DNA from: Anabaena sp. UHCC 0204
Lineage (GTDB): Bacteria; Cyanobacteriota; Cyanobacteriia; Cyanobacteriales; Nostocaceae
Length of the DNA: 64,000 nt
Reading direction: 5' to 3'
Assembly (NCBI RefSeq): GCF_009711975.1
Contig: NZ_VIKW01000002.1
Coordinates: 206,093-270,092 of the forward strand
Numbering within the stretch: position 1 is the first letter of the stretch; the number at the start of each line of letters is the position of its first letter. Positions 63,816 to 64,000 of this stretch are shown piece after piece. The notes below the pieces were generated by a model, which was given only the letters and a program-made list of their open reading frames with translations, was not told where the DNA came from and did not search any database. The position numbers and the translations under genes were made by a program.

Positions 63816-64000
63816 ATGGAGAATCTTGCGTATTTGCATTTATCCTTTGCTAATGTAGATAGTGAAAATAGTGAGTTAATATCACTCAGTTCAGCACCAA
63901 ATTGGCAACTCTTTTCTAGCAGTGCCTGGCAGTACATGATTCCTCTGGTACTGACTTTATCTATCCTCAATAGCGTTAGTAGTGTTTTAGCATTGGACGC
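63816..64000 (+). CDS. Start of a membrane or exported protein, cut by window end
   Basis: ATG 63816 follows AGTTAGGAAACAG and opens 61 codons to the edge: MENLAYLHLSFANVDSENSELISLSSAPNW..., then a hydrophobic stretch (about 44-59, YMIPLVLTLSILNSVSSVLALD) resembling an internal signal or membrane helix with a cleavage-like end. The MENLAYLHL start resembles cyanobacterial peptidoglycan-binding-domain proteins, but the binding domain would lie beyond the window, so the product is uncertain. It starts 27 bp after cobN and may be co-transcribed. Confidence 0.6.
   Translation, partial: MENLAYLHLSFANVDSENSELISLSSAPNWQLFSSSAWQYMIPLVLTLSILNSVSSVLALD

Overview
This window reads as chromosomal DNA of a filamentous, probably heterocyst-forming cyanobacterium (Nostocales: Nostoc/Anabaena/Dolichospermum-like). 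The signs are ferredoxin-NADP reductase with the CpcD-type linker domain, cyanobacterial phosphoribulokinase, a CAAD/CURT1 thylakoid protein, a hormogonium polysaccharide (hps) cluster, aerobic-type CobN, XisH/XisI, many GCGATCGC (HIP1) octamers and abundant heptameric short tandem repeats. No rRNA, tRNA or CRISPR array was seen.

Layout. 1-2258: start of a large FG-GAP/cadherin-type surface protein (minus strand, cut by the window edge), then 1.75 kb of non-coding, repeat-bearing DNA. 4.0-6.4 kb: DUF2358 protein, exported pentapeptide-repeat protein, metK. 6.7-14.7 kb: an AT-rich accessory island with a CHAT-protease/AAA protein, xisH-xisI followed closely by a membrane AAA protein ending in a GUN4 tetrapyrrole-binding domain, three small reading frames each broken by one in-frame TAA, an orphan UPF0175 antitoxin, a Uma2 nuclease-fold protein and a Trypco1-type protein. 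15.1-19.7 kb: core metabolism, with prk and petH divergent and hom after petH. 19.9-25.2 kb: CAAD protein, histidine kinase, pcrA helicase. 25.8-38.0 kb: hps cluster (hpsA, pseudopilins hpsB/C/D/H, glycosyltransferases hpsE/F/G, then a TPR protein), all on the plus strand. 38.2-43.0 kb: small membrane-associated protein, lipase, PhyH-type dioxygenase, histidine kinase, glyoxalase I. 43.1-50.9 kb: clpB, DUF2264 protein plus glycosyltransferase (an HpsG paralogue), htpG, rpmB. 51.0-52.9 kb: two transposase-less IS200/IS605-derived pieces flanking a Tat-exported metallophosphatase. 52.9-57.1 kb: Pro-rich membrane protein and a CopM-like DUF305 protein with its two-component system. 57.2-64 kb: nanE, a GAF histidine kinase, cobN and the start of a membrane protein.

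How the genes work together. prk and petH share an 813-bp divergent control region and link NADPH production to the Calvin cycle. The hps operon supplies a type IV pilin-like apparatus and sugar transferases for motility polysaccharide. DUF305/response regulator/kinase look like a metal (copper) sensing and binding unit. The most system-like unfamiliar unit is the CHAT-AAA, XisH/XisI, AAA-GUN4 group, which has the look of a signal-sensing conflict or regulated-death module.

The second striking theme is small-repeat invasion. At least four families of non-autonomous elements with terminal inverted repeats, many heptamer arrays, and six repeat-derived in-frame insertions inside the single gene cobN can be read directly.
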